A DNA stretch of 64,000 nucleotides from Pseudomonas bubulae (GTDB lineage: Bacteria > Pseudomonadota > Gammaproteobacteria > Pseudomonadales > Pseudomonadaceae), in assembly GCF_900618535.1 (NCBI RefSeq), contig NZ_UYJA01000001.1:620001-684000 (forward strand), read 5' to 3'. Below, piece after piece: positions 48,648-57,496 of the stretch (position 1 is its first letter; every line of letters begins with the position of its first letter). The notes under the pieces were generated by a model. It saw only the letters and a list, made by a program, of their open reading frames with translations, was not told the origin of the DNA and ran no database searches. Position numbers and translations under genes: made by a program.

Positions 48648-51620
48648 TCAGTGCTTGACCGGTCTCCAACGCTTGAACAGGCTGTTGTAACCACTTCTGG
48701 CCGTTTGCAGCAAAAGCCCACGCACCTCGGTCAGTGCCGATACCGCCCCTTTGGCAGCCCCCACCCAGGCCCTGGCCCGTGAACTTTGCTGCGCTATCGG
48801 CGAACCTGTGACATACGCGGCGATGGCCTCGATCCCGACCCCGGCCCAGTAAACCCACGTCTGATTGAACATCCTGCTCATGCCTCCATGAAACGTGGCC
48901 ATCCCTGGCGGGATCTGCAGCGTATTCACGTGACGATCCAGCTGAGCAGATTGATGGCCCGCGCGAATGTACGTCCCCGCCGCCCCGTCATAAGCCTCGA
49001 TCACAGGCGCTATATTCGGCTGCAGTGGCCCTGGCACAAACTGACCATAGACCGCGTTGGGAACAGTAGCCAGGCCATAGGCACCTGCACTCATCATCGT
49101 TCGCATGATTCTGGAACTTACCGGGGTCTGCCCCCAGGACACGCTGTCACCGTAACCTCTCAAGGTCTGCTGCAGGACTTCACGTGTAAGTGAGCGCACA
49201 TGCCCCGCCAGCCTCACTCGAGCCACGGGATCCCAAACCTCATCAGAACCCGCCCCCTCGCTGGCACCTCGCATTTCAAAGCCCCTGTGCGTAACGTTTG
49301 CGGCAATAAAACCGATAAAGGGGCTCCAGTGAGTCAAGTTTGCAAAAAGCCCGGTACCCATGTGCATGACGGCCAGTGCATCAATGGCATTTACCGTACT
49401 TCGCAAGGCAACATTGAGCCCGTGAGTCGGTTGACGACCCTCAAACAGGGCCAGGTCGACCCCCACCCCGACAACATTACTGATCCAGGTTGCCAGCCCA
49501 TCACGAATCGCGGCGGCACTCGAAGCCTGCCACCGCGACCTGATCTGCCTGGACAGCCCGGAGATGGCCGAGTGCAATCCGGCAAACCGGCCAATAGCCG
49601 CCTCCGAACTCAGCAGGCCCTGCTCGTCGACCCTGCCGACGGGATTGCCCAGCGCCATCGCGTACAGGTTCATGCCATCAATATCATCGCCCGGATCGGC
49701 GCTGATCCAGCGCGCCAGCCACGGTGCGTAATACCGCAAGCCGTAATAGTAAAGCCCGCTGGCATCGCGCTCCTTGCCCGAATAGCGAATAAATTTATAA
49801 CGGGCTTCAAGGGTATTTTTCGTCGCCCACCAGGCAGTGGCTCCATAGGGGTAGTAGCTTTCCTGACTGAGTAACCGCCCAGAGCCATCCAGCTCCAGCA
49901 TGCTGCAGCCCAGATGGTCCGAGAGGCTCAAACGCATGTGTTCGTTATCGATGCTTTCGGGGCGCCCCTTCTCCCACTGCAATATGCTCGCGCTATTGAG
50001 ATCACCGACCACCATCAGCACATTCACCCATTCGCCCGTGGCGCTGTTGCGCCGGACTTCGAGACCGGGCAAGTAATACACCTCTTCACGACGGGGCTGA
50101 CGATGGCCATGGGACTGTCTGATTTTAAGCGCCCTTGCCCCGCTGCTGTCGTAGACATAGGCCTCATCATCGTTGGCACCGTCCTGGCGTGTGACACGGG
50201 TAACTCGCTGCAATTGATTGCGCAGGGTCCAGCTCAGCCACTGCCCCGGTTCGAGTACCTGCTGGTTGCCATTCGCGTCAAAGCCGCTTGCCAGCCCGGG
50301 GCGGGCGGGCAGCCCCGACTTTTGTTCAAGGCCGTGATTGCTGTGGTCAGCCACGTTCATCTGCCGTGTATAGCCGGAACCGTGGCTGGGCATGTGTTGC
50401 AGCCGGGCAAGATTGCCGCCTGCATCGTAGGTATACGACTGACGGTAGTTACGCATACGCTGACCGTTGGCCGCACCCAGGCCCGCAGCAACGGGCAGCT
50501 GCGGGCCATTGAGATTGCTGGCGTTTTCACGGCCCGTGGCTTCTATCAGCTGGTAGAGCGAGTCGTAGGTATAAGTGCTCAATGCTTGCAGCCGGGTATT
50601 ATCAGACCACAGCACAGGTTGCGCCGCATCACGGATATTCAGCACATTGCCAACCCGGTCATAGACATAGTTCAAGTCCTGCAAGGCTTCACCCGGATTA
50701 CTGGTGCGCCATGTTTTCAGTTGCTGCAGGCGGTCATCCAACGGGCTGTAGGCCAGGGCACGCACTACCCCGTTGCCCGACCGTTCAACTTCTATCTGGC
50801 CGCTCGCGTTATAGGATCTTTGCTGCACCACACTGTGCTGGCGACCGCTGCCGAGATTGACCATCACCGCAGCCAGCAGACCGTCCACATCATGGCGCAT
50901 ACGCTGCCGATTGCCCTGGGCATCGATTTGCTCAACCAACTGGCCCACAGCATCACGGCGCCATTGAGTGCGCCAGCTTCGGGATTCAAGGTGCTGCTCA
51001 CGCAACCCGGCCTGCGGCGACCAGTTGGGCGCTTGGGATGCGTCACGTACGAATCGCCGTGACTGACTCGTCACCTGCCCCAGCAGGTCATAGCCCTCAA
51101 ACCACAGCGTGCCGGCAGGGTCGTCATGACGGATCAGCCGGGCGCAGCCATTTTGGCTCGCATGCACAGCGCTGTTGTCGGCATAGGTCAGACGCTCGAC
51201 ACAATGCGCAACCTCAGTTCCGGCGCCCTGTTCGAATACGGCGTTCAGGCGCAGCAGTTCATCGTATTCCCAGATGCTGCGGGTACCCCGGGCATCCCAA
51301 CTAAAGCGCAGTTGCCCGCCCGCCCCTGCCAGGCTGATACGCACGCCGCGGTCAACACTGTCGCTGCGCAGCAGGCGCCCCGACAGCGAAGATCGATTGC
51401 GCTGATTGGGCACCGTAGTCGGATTTTTACGGCGCAATGCCACCAGACGCGGATCCCACTGTTCGGTCAAAAAACCGCTGGGGCCAAACACCTGGCGGCT
51501 GATCCGCGCTTCAGGTTCCTGCGCCGCAGTGCGCCGATGACAGGCCACCGTGCAGATGGCCAGCCCGCGAGGGTCATAAGCGGTTAGCAAGGGAGTATGG
51601 CGATGCAAGGCTTGGGGCAT
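48648..51620 (-). CDS. Orphan Rhs/TccC-like toxin with variable C-terminus
   Basis: The 990-residue protein has a TccC-type start (LLTAYDPRGLAI, FGPSGFLTEQWDPRL) and an Rhs/YD-repeat shell (LNYVYDRVGNVLNI, YTYDAGGNLARLQHM) ending in the core signature SGKERDASGLYYYGLRYYAPW, WISADP and NPVGRVDEQG (to about residue 668). The last 322 residues are unlike the shell: helical, with hydrophobic stretches (WSPFIGFIAANV, WVYWAGVGIEAIAAYV) and no toxin fold I recognise. In Tc and Rhs toxins this C-terminal part is the released payload. No TcA/TcB, VgrG, PAAR or immunity gene is next to it. AGGAAG precedes the ATG. Confidence 0.85.
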   Translation of the reverse strand: MPQALHRHTPLLTAYDPRGLAICTVACHRRTAAQEPEARISRQVFGPSGFLTEQWDPRLVALRRKNPTTVPNQRNRSSLSGRLLRSDSVDRGVRISLAGAGGQLRFSWDARGTRSIWEYDELLRLNAVFEQGAGTEVAHCVERLTYADNSAVHASQNGCARLIRHDDPAGTLWFEGYDLLGQVTSQSRRFVRDASQAPNWSPQAGLREQHLESRSWRTQWRRDAVGQLVEQIDAQGNRQRMRHDVDGLLAAVMVNLGSGRQHSVVQQRSYNASGQIEVERSGNGVVRALAYSPLDDRLQQLKTWRTSNPGEALQDLNYVYDRVGNVLNIRDAAQPVLWSDNTRLQALSTYTYDSLYQLIEATGRENASNLNGPQLPVAAGLGAANGQRMRNYRQSYTYDAGGNLARLQHMPSHGSGYTRQMNVADHSNHGLEQKSGLPARPGLASGFDANGNQQVLEPGQWLSWTLRNQLQRVTRVTRQDGANDDEAYVYDSSGARALKIRQSHGHRQPRREEVYYLPGLEVRRNSATGEWVNVLMVVGDLNSASILQWEKGRPESIDNEHMRLSLSDHLGCSMLELDGSGRLLSQESYYPYGATAWWATKNTLEARYKFIRYSGKERDASGLYYYGLRYYAPWLARWISADPGDDIDGMNLYAMALGNPVGRVDEQGLLSSEAAIGRFAGLHSAISGLSRQIRSRWQASSAAAIRDGLATWISNVVGVGVDLALFEGRQPTHGLNVALRSTVNAIDALAVMHMGTGLFANLTHWSPFIGFIAANVTHRGFEMRGASEGAGSDEVWDPVARVRLAGHVRSLTREVLQQTLRGYGDSVSWGQTPVSSRIMRTMMSAGAYGLATVPNAVYGQFVPGPLQPNIAPVIEAYDGAAGTYIRAGHQSAQLDRHVNTLQIPPGMATFHGGMSRMFNQTWVYWAGVGIEAIAAYVTGSPIAQQSSRARAWVGAAKGAVSALTEVRGLLLQTARSGYNSLFKRWRPVKH

Positions 51621-51740
51621 AAATCAGCTTCCTGAACTGCACAATAATTAAAAAGTGTAGTGATCAGAATGCTTGCCCCACGGGCCAGAGCGGACAGGCT
51701 TTGTATCCAGATAAGTTAAATTACAGCAGAGCCAGCCGTT

Positions 51741-52847
51741 TCAGATGGCTGCCGCTTCCCCCGCCTTACAGCGCGCTGCCTGATGACGTGCATTCACCGC
51801 TATCAGGCAGCGCTCGGCCTCTTGCACCATCTCGTCGATCAGGCTCTGGCAACTTTTCAGTTCGCCAATGGCAGCGGCCACCTGCCCGCTGGACAAAATC
51901 CCCTCATCCGGTACGCCATCCACCATCGAGCGCTGCAACAGCACCGGCTGATTGGCCGCCATCACCGTCTGCGACAGCGCAGCAGGGTCTTCTTTTATTG
52001 ATTTGGCAAATACACCGAGCATATGCCCAAGGCTCATGCCGGTGTGTTGCTTCCAGTGCCAGGCGCTGCCCAGGGCAATGCGCAGGCGGCCAAAGGCACC
52101 GGCTTTTTCCAGACGATTGATAAAAGCGTTTTCGATCATGCGGTGGCGCATGCCATCCACTGCCGTCGTCACGCGAATCTGCTGTGGGTCGGTCACTTTC
52201 ACGTAGCGCTCCAGCGTCGCGATCGGGGTTGGCGACTCCTGGGTCATCAGGAACCGCGTGCCCATGGCCACCCCGGCCGCACCTGTGGCCAGCGCCCCGG
52301 CCAGCCCGCGCCCGGTGGAATAGCCCCCCGCGGCAATCACCGGCACCCGCACCGCATCCAGCACCTGCGGCAGTAAAATGGTGCTCGGCACGCCCCCGGT
52401 ATGCCCGCCACCCTCGCCGCCCTGTACGGTGACCATGTCTGCGCCCAGTTCCACGGCCTTGAGTGCGTGTTTAAGCGCACCCACGGTGGGAATGCACAAC
52501 ACCCCGGCCTTTTTGAAACGCCCGATGGTCTGGCGGTCGGGGCCGCGGCCATAGCTGACGGCTCGCAGGCGGTACTTGATGGCCAGGTCCACGCACTGCG
52601 CGGCGTTTTCCTGGAACATATGGAAATTGAGGCCGAAATTACTCCCCCCCGTGGCCTCGATCACCCGCAGGATTTGGCCCTCCAGCTGATCCGCCGCAAT
52701 GGTCGCTCCGGCCAGAAAACCGAAGGCCCCCGCACGGGTACTGGCGATCACCAGATTGGCGTCCGCTACCCAGCCCATCGCGGTTTGCACAATGGGGTAA
52801 CCGCAGCCCAGGGCATCGGTCAACGCCGTTTGCAGATAGTCACTCAT
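51741..52847 (-). CDS. Nitronate monooxygenase-family flavin enzyme (IpdC-like)
   Basis: This 368-residue TIM-barrel flavoprotein is of the NMO/2-nitropropane dioxygenase family, with PIVQTAMGWVADANLV at the N-terminus, the GGEGGGHTGG phosphate loop, and AAGGYSTGRGLAGAL with GTRFLMTQES. The steroid enzyme IpdC belongs to this family and reduces a CoA-linked intermediate of the C/D rings. Here it follows a crotonase and an IpdA/IpdB pair in the same order as I recall for the mycobacterial KstR2 regulon. It overlaps the crotonase stop by 4 bp (ATGA) and is the last gene of the cluster. A general nitronate-detoxifying role is the alternative. Confidence 0.85.
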   Translation of the reverse strand: MSDYLQTALTDALGCGYPIVQTAMGWVADANLVIASTRAGAFGFLAGATIAADQLEGQILRVIEATGGSNFGLNFHMFQENAAQCVDLAIKYRLRAVSYGRGPDRQTIGRFKKAGVLCIPTVGALKHALKAVELGADMVTVQGGEGGGHTGGVPSTILLPQVLDAVRVPVIAAGGYSTGRGLAGALATGAAGVAMGTRFLMTQESPTPIATLERYVKVTDPQQIRVTTAVDGMRHRMIENAFINRLEKAGAFGRLRIALGSAWHWKQHTGMSLGHMLGVFAKSIKEDPAALSQTVMAANQPVLLQRSMVDGVPDEGILSSGQVAAAIGELKSCQSLIDEMVQEAERCLIAVNARHQAARCKAGEAAAI

Positions 52848-53749
52848 CCACGCTCTCCCGCAGCACTCTTGTTCGCTTCAATCATGGCCTTGGCGTCATA
52901 GCCGCCCAGCTTGTCCCCGGACAGCAGCTCGTTATGGCTATGGGCGAAGTGATGCCAGGCAAACACCGCGTCCATCGCCGTACGCTTGCCCTGCAAGTCC
53001 TCGACGTGATTGATCGCCTGCTTGGTCAGGGCCAGGCCCATCCGCGGCTGTTTGGCGATGGCCGCTGCCAGCGCATAGGTACCGGCCTCCAGCCCTTCGC
53101 GGGTAAACAGGCGATTGACCATGCCCATCTGGTAGGCGCGTTCGGCGCTCATGCGATCGCCAGTAAACAGAAACTCCTTGGCAATGCGCGGGTTCAGTTC
53201 ATAGGGGTGGGCAAAATACTCAACCCCCGGAATGCCCATGCGTACCACCGGGTCCTGAAAAAAAGCATCGTCACTGGCCACGATCAAATCACAGACCCAG
53301 GCCAGCATCAGCCCGCCGGCAATGCACGCCCCCTGCACCATGGCAATGGTCGGCTTGGGCAGTTCGCGCCAGCGCCGGCACATGCCCAGGTACACCTCTT
53401 GCTCGCGGGCATAGAGGTACTCGCCGCCCGGCTTGTTGGTGTGGTCCCACCACAGGCTGGCGCGCTCAAATTCCTTGTTGATATCGCGCCCCGGCGTGCC
53501 GATATCGTGCCCTGCGGAAAAATGCTTACCATTGCCGCGCAGCACAATGACCTTCACCGCATCGTCATTGACGGCACGGCGCAAGGCGTCGTCCAGGGCG
53601 TAGGTCATCTGCGAGTTTTGCGCGTTATTGACGGTCGGCCGGTTCATGGTCAGCGTGGCGATACCATCGGCCACCCCATAAAGCACCGGGTCCTCGGTTT
53701 CATACACAGCGGTGTCAGCCCGCTGCACAAATTCGCTGTCGCTGCTCAT
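52844..53749 (-). CDS. Enoyl-CoA hydratase/isomerase (crotonase) family
   Basis: The 301-residue crotonase has the oxyanion-hole motifs GKHFSAGHDIG and GACIAGGLML. It has an insert of about 20 residues before the second motif (WWDHTNKPGGEYLYAREQ), which makes it longer than typical members of about 260 residues. In the steroid C/D-ring pathway a crotonase (EchA20) encoded beside ipdAB opens a ring hydrolytically; a similar role is possible here. It is coupled with the IpdC-like gene and follows the CoA-transferase beta gene by 15 bp. Confidence 0.87.
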   Translation of the reverse strand: MSSDSEFVQRADTAVYETEDPVLYGVADGIATLTMNRPTVNNAQNSQMTYALDDALRRAVNDDAVKVIVLRGNGKHFSAGHDIGTPGRDINKEFERASLWWDHTNKPGGEYLYAREQEVYLGMCRRWRELPKPTIAMVQGACIAGGLMLAWVCDLIVASDDAFFQDPVVRMGIPGVEYFAHPYELNPRIAKEFLFTGDRMSAERAYQMGMVNRLFTREGLEAGTYALAAAIAKQPRMGLALTKQAINHVEDLQGKRTAMDAVFAWHHFAHSHNELLSGDKLGGYDAKAMIEANKSAAGERG

Positions 53750-53764
53750 ATGAACTCCTGGCCA

Positions 53765-54562
53765 TCAGGCCTGACGAATGCCGGGCGGGTTGCCCTTGAG
53801 CGCAGAGGCGCGATAGTCATGGGGATCGAGGCGGCGGATCAGCGCCAGTTGCTCCGGCGTCGGCGCCACGGTCTGCTTGAGGTCGGCGGCCTTGAGCAGC
53901 GGGAAACCGGTTTTCTCCTGTACCTCTTCAAAGCTCACGCCCGGATGCAGGGAACGCACCTGCACGGCCCGGTCCGGTCCGCCGAAGTCCATCACACACA
54001 GGTCGGTGACGATCAGGCGGATGTCCATCAGGTCGCTGCGCATGCCCTCTTCCCAGCGCTCGGGCTTGTAGCCGACACCCGAGACCATGTCCACTTCCCC
54101 GGCGACAAACGCCCGGGTGTTGTGCGACGGCACGAAGAACGAGTTGATATGGTTGATGCTGTTGCCCGGCAAACCGCGCACCCCGAGCATTGCCACCTTG
54201 GGCTTTTGGTAGTCGCCAATGCACGACAGGTTGGTCTGGCCCCAGCGGTCGATCTGGGTCGGACCGATCATGGCGTGGCGACGCCCGCCCCACACGCACT
54301 CGAACACCCGCTCGAACGACAGATAGCCCGAATAACGCGGTACAAAATCTCCACGCGGCCCCAGGGGAATAGGCTCTTCCACCAGAAATGCCTCGCTGTC
54401 GGTCATCAACAGTTCCGGGCTATGGGTCAGTTTGGCCAGGCTCGCGCCCAGGCGCGGGATTACCCCCAGGCCCGAAGCAATCACTTCGCCGTTACCGCGC
54501 CAGGCTTCACAGGCGGCCACGATCAACAGTTCAGCCAGGGTAAATTCGCTAGTAGCAGTCAT
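53765..54562 (-). CDS. ipdB: CoA-transferase beta subunit, IpdB-like
   Basis: This 265-residue class I CoA-transferase subunit has GRRHAMIGPTQIDRWGQTNLS, GVRGLPGNSINH and SLHPGVSFEEV, which agree with my memory of mycobacterial IpdB. IpdAB is the heterodimeric hydrolase that opens the last steroid ring (the COCHEA-CoA step), rather than moving CoA. The start is the ATG at 54560-54562 with GAGGAG seven bases upstream. It lies 11 bp after the alpha gene. The symbol is given on family and synteny; activity in this organism is untested. Confidence 0.8.
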   Translation of the reverse strand: MTATSEFTLAELLIVAACEAWRGNGEVIASGLGVIPRLGASLAKLTHSPELLMTDSEAFLVEEPIPLGPRGDFVPRYSGYLSFERVFECVWGGRRHAMIGPTQIDRWGQTNLSCIGDYQKPKVAMLGVRGLPGNSINHINSFFVPSHNTRAFVAGEVDMVSGVGYKPERWEEGMRSDLMDIRLIVTDLCVMDFGGPDRAVQVRSLHPGVSFEEVQEKTGFPLLKAADLKQTVAPTPEQLALIRRLDPHDYRASALKGNPPGIRQA

Positions 54563-54573
54563 GTCCACACTCC

Positions 54574-55449
54574 TCAAAACACGGGCAGCGGCAAAGCGCT
54601 CAATCGATCGACCCCGCCATTGCTGGCCTGGTAGGCGCTTTCGCCCGGGGTCACAAACTCGGCTACATAACCTTCCCAGCCACCTTCTTCGGCAGCGCTG
54701 GCGCTGTAGCGTTTCAAGTGGCTAAGGTCCCAGCCGTAGTCGGACGGGCAGGCTGTCGGATGCGCACCAAAGGGTGCATGCACCACGCCGCTGACCAGAT
54801 AACGTTCGAAGGTGTTGAAGCGGGCCTGGGCAGCATCCAGGTTCAAGCGCTCCTCGATCCGCTCACAGGAGACAAAACACTGTTTGGCGGCACGGGCATA
54901 CAAATGATCGAAATAAGGATCGGGGCCCGTTACCAGGGTATTGCCCAGGCGGTCGGCAACGTTGACGTGCAAAAAGGCGATATCCAGATTCAGCGCCGGC
55001 ATGGCCAGCAACACCTCGCCATCCGCATAGGGCGACTGCACCTGCTTGATCCCGGGGTTCAGGCGGCTGACATCGGTGGCCAGGCCACAACGGGTCGGCA
55101 AGAACGGCAGACGCATGCCGGCGGCCCGCAGGCCCCATTGCAGCATGCCCTCGTCCAGTTCCATCAGCTCCAGTTCTCCGGCCTCGCGAGCCTTGCGAAA
55201 GTAGGCTTCGAGCGGGATGGCATCGAGGGTGGCAAAGCCGAAAATCAGTTTTTTGACCTTGCCGGCAGCGCAGAGCATGCCGACCTCGGGACCGCCATAG
55301 GCGACCACGGTGAGATCCTTGACGTCAGAACGCAGGATCTCGCGCACGATCGCCATAGGCTTGCGCCGCGGGCCCCAGCCGCCGAAGCCGATGGTCATGC
55401 CGTCGCGCAGTTGGCCGACCACGTCTGCCGCTGTCATTTGCTTGTTCAT
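54574..55449 (-). CDS. ipdA: CoA-transferase alpha subunit, IpdA-like
   Basis: The 291-residue partner of the beta subunit has MTIGFGGWGPRRKPMA, LRSDVKDLTVVAYGG, LCAAGKVKKLIFGF and MDEGMLQWGLRAAGMRLPFLP, a pattern I recall for IpdA and not for the short-chain acetoacetate CoA-transferases. The start is the ATG at 55447-55449 with AAGGAG upstream; the open frame extends 36 bp further without support. It begins 11 bp after the extradiol dioxygenase gene and is coupled with ipdB. Confidence 0.8.
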   Translation of the reverse strand: MNKQMTAADVVGQLRDGMTIGFGGWGPRRKPMAIVREILRSDVKDLTVVAYGGPEVGMLCAAGKVKKLIFGFATLDAIPLEAYFRKAREAGELELMELDEGMLQWGLRAAGMRLPFLPTRCGLATDVSRLNPGIKQVQSPYADGEVLLAMPALNLDIAFLHVNVADRLGNTLVTGPDPYFDHLYARAAKQCFVSCERIEERLNLDAAQARFNTFERYLVSGVVHAPFGAHPTACPSDYGWDLSHLKRYSASAAEEGGWEGYVAEFVTPGESAYQASNGGVDRLSALPLPVF

Positions 55450-55459
55450 GTAGTGCTCC

Positions 55460-56350
55460 TTACGACTGTCCTGCGGAGAAGTCATGGCCCCACAGGCTTA
55501 CCCGGGTGAATTCAAAAGCGCTGTGGTCCTGCCAATCCACCAGCAAGCCGCCATAGCCATACTCCAGGTCAAAACCTGAAGGGGTTTTCATATAGAAAGA
55601 GGTCATGCGGTCATTCAGATGCTGGCCGAGGGTGGCCGACAGCTGTACGTCATGCGCGATGCGCCGGTCATGGGCGCGGCCCACTTCAGTCATCGACTCG
55701 ACCTCGACCATCACATGCACGCAGCCGGACGGCACCGGGTACTCGGCCAGGGCCAGGCTGTGGTGACGGCTGTTTTTGCAATGCAGAAAATGGATGCGGA
55801 TCGGTGGTGCCGAAGGGTCGGGACGGAAGTTGAAAATATCCGACAGTTCAAAGCCCAGCACATCCTTGGCAAACGCCAGGGTGGCATCGAAATTTGGCGC
55901 GGGCAGTACGGTGTGGCCCAGGCCCATATCACCGGTGACAAAACCCGGCACTCCCTGGGGCGAGACAAAGGGCTGGCAATCGGAGCGATGGCCCCAGCTC
56001 AATTCATGGCGGTTACCTGAAGGGTCGGTGACGTGCAGCAGTGCTTGCACACCGCGCTGATCGCACTGTTGGGCGCTGCCCAGGCGCCAGTTGACGTCGG
56101 CCTGATCCAGCACTTCGATCGCGGCGTTGAAAGCCTTTTCGCCGGCCAGCTCCCAACCGGAAGCCAGATACCGCGACTCACCGCCCGGCACGATAAGCAT
56201 GCGATACGGACGCTCATCCATCTTCACGTACAAGCCGCCGGCGGGTGCTTCGCTGACCATCATCCCGAGCACGTCTTCGGCGTAACGCTGCCATTGAACG
56301 GGATCTGCAGACTCTGCAACGAAGTAGCTCAAACCACGAATGTCGATCAT
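55460..56350 (-). CDS. Type I extradiol ring-cleavage dioxygenase, HsaC/BphC family
   Basis: The 296-residue two-domain VOC protein has the iron-binding triad readable as His in MGLGHTVLPAP, His in KNSRHHSLALAEYP and Glu in KTPSGFDLEYGYGG. The catalytic His/Tyr surroundings (SATLGQHLNDRMTSFYMKT) and the end VSLWGHDFSAGQ also fit. The family opens catechol rings next to the hydroxyls using Fe(II) and oxygen; the steroid member is HsaC (TesB). The start is the ATG at 56348-56350 with GAGGAG upstream. It heads the ipdA-ipdB-crotonase-ipdC-like operon. Biphenyl-diol activity cannot be excluded. Confidence 0.85.
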   Translation of the reverse strand: MIDIRGLSYFVAESADPVQWQRYAEDVLGMMVSEAPAGGLYVKMDERPYRMLIVPGGESRYLASGWELAGEKAFNAAIEVLDQADVNWRLGSAQQCDQRGVQALLHVTDPSGNRHELSWGHRSDCQPFVSPQGVPGFVTGDMGLGHTVLPAPNFDATLAFAKDVLGFELSDIFNFRPDPSAPPIRIHFLHCKNSRHHSLALAEYPVPSGCVHVMVEVESMTEVGRAHDRRIAHDVQLSATLGQHLNDRMTSFYMKTPSGFDLEYGYGGLLVDWQDHSAFEFTRVSLWGHDFSAGQS

Positions 56351-56460
56351 GTGCCTGCTCCTCAATGCCTGTATTTATTGGCTTGGAGGAGTATGGGAAG
56401 GATGGGGGTGGGGTTCATCGTCCGTTGAGACTAAAGCGCTCGGGTGGGGCGCCTTAAACC

Positions 56461-56549
56461 GGTGGGCGCGGGCTTGCCCGCGATGCAGGCGGCGCGGCGT
56501 GTCATTAAAACCGCGTCGATAGCATCGCGGGCACGCCCGCTCCCACAGG
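56461..56549. repeat. REPIN (variant)
   Basis: Inverted REP-like copies GTGGGCGCGGGCTTGCCCGCG and CGCGGGCACGCCCGCTCCCAC lie in the gap between the dioxygenase and DUF35-MaoC genes. It is a sequence variant of the element found elsewhere in the window (TTGCCCGC in place of TTGCTCGC). Confidence 0.8.
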
Positions 56550-56552
56550 GCA

Positions 56553-57491
56553 TCACATATACAAAATCACCAGTTCATTGATCACCGACGGCCGCTCGCT
56601 GCCCAGCACATGGGTATTGAGTTCCAGGGTCAGCTGAGTACCGCTTCTGACCCGCTCTACCCGCTTGACCCGGGCCCGCGCATGGATGGTCGAGCCCGCC
56701 GGCACCGGTGCCGGGAAGCGCAGGCGATCCGAACCATAGTTGACCATATTGGTGAACCCGGTGATCTCATAACCCAGGTTGAGTTTCATCCGTGACTGCA
56801 GGATCTGCACCAGCGCACCGTGGGCGATGGTCCCGCCAAACGGGCTTTGCTTGCGCGCACGTTCCGGATCGGTGTGGATCCAGTAATCATCCCCGGATAA
56901 CTGGGCAAAGCTGTCAATCAGGCCCTGATCGACCACCACCTGGTTGCTCCACGGGCTGAACTCGTCGCTGACCAGCGCCTGCAGGCCCTCTTCGTCATCC
57001 AGGGCAATCTGGCGCACTGGCACTGCGGTTTCTGGCACCGGTTGCTCAACCGTACGCAGCGTCTTCAACGCCTCGGCATCCTTGTCCAGCCCGGTAAAAC
57101 GCAGCAGCCGGTTGCCCTTGGCATCGACCTCGGCAAATACCGGTTGCAGGCGCATGCCCACTTTCACTTCAGACTCGTCCAGCCCGACCAGATTGGTATT
57201 GATGCGCACACCCTGATCCAGCTCGACCACCGCCAGTATCTGCGGCATTTCATCGGCAAAGTCCGGCAGGGTCGCGATGCGTGTCACGGTAAAGCTGTAC
57301 AGCGTCGCGCCACCACTGACTTCACGCCAGGTCAGGGCATGGGTAAAGCACGCCGGGCAGTGCCTGCGCGGATAAAACACCCAGTGGCTGCATCGTTCAC
57401 ATTGCTGAATCAGCAGGCGCTCGGCCTTCAGGCCTTCCCAGAACGGTGCAGAAATCTCGGTCGGAACCGGCATTGGTTTGTTGTTCGACAT
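56553..57491 (-). CDS. DUF35 (zinc ribbon-OB) / MaoC dehydratase fusion
   Basis: The 312-residue protein has an N-terminal zinc ribbon (Cys31, Cys34, Cys45, Cys48: CERC and CPAC) and OB domain, then a MaoC hot-dog domain (about 180-312) with the catalytic Asp/His layout in SGDDYWIHTDPERA and GGTIAHGALV. In mycobacterial cholesterol breakdown ChsH2 joins the same two domains; its DUF35 part binds the thiolase-fold aldolase Ltp2, and its MaoC part hydrates an enoyl-CoA. Here a thiolase-fold gene is directly upstream with a 5-bp gap. The DUF35-first order looks reversed relative to ChsH2 as I recall it. Confidence 0.85.
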   Translation of the reverse strand: MSNNKPMPVPTEISAPFWEGLKAERLLIQQCERCSHWVFYPRRHCPACFTHALTWREVSGGATLYSFTVTRIATLPDFADEMPQILAVVELDQGVRINTNLVGLDESEVKVGMRLQPVFAEVDAKGNRLLRFTGLDKDAEALKTLRTVEQPVPETAVPVRQIALDDEEGLQALVSDEFSPWSNQVVVDQGLIDSFAQLSGDDYWIHTDPERARKQSPFGGTIAHGALVQILQSRMKLNLGYEITGFTNMVNYGSDRLRFPAPVPAGSTIHARARVKRVERVRSGTQLTLELNTHVLGSERPSVINELVILYM

Positions 57492-57496
57492 CGGAT

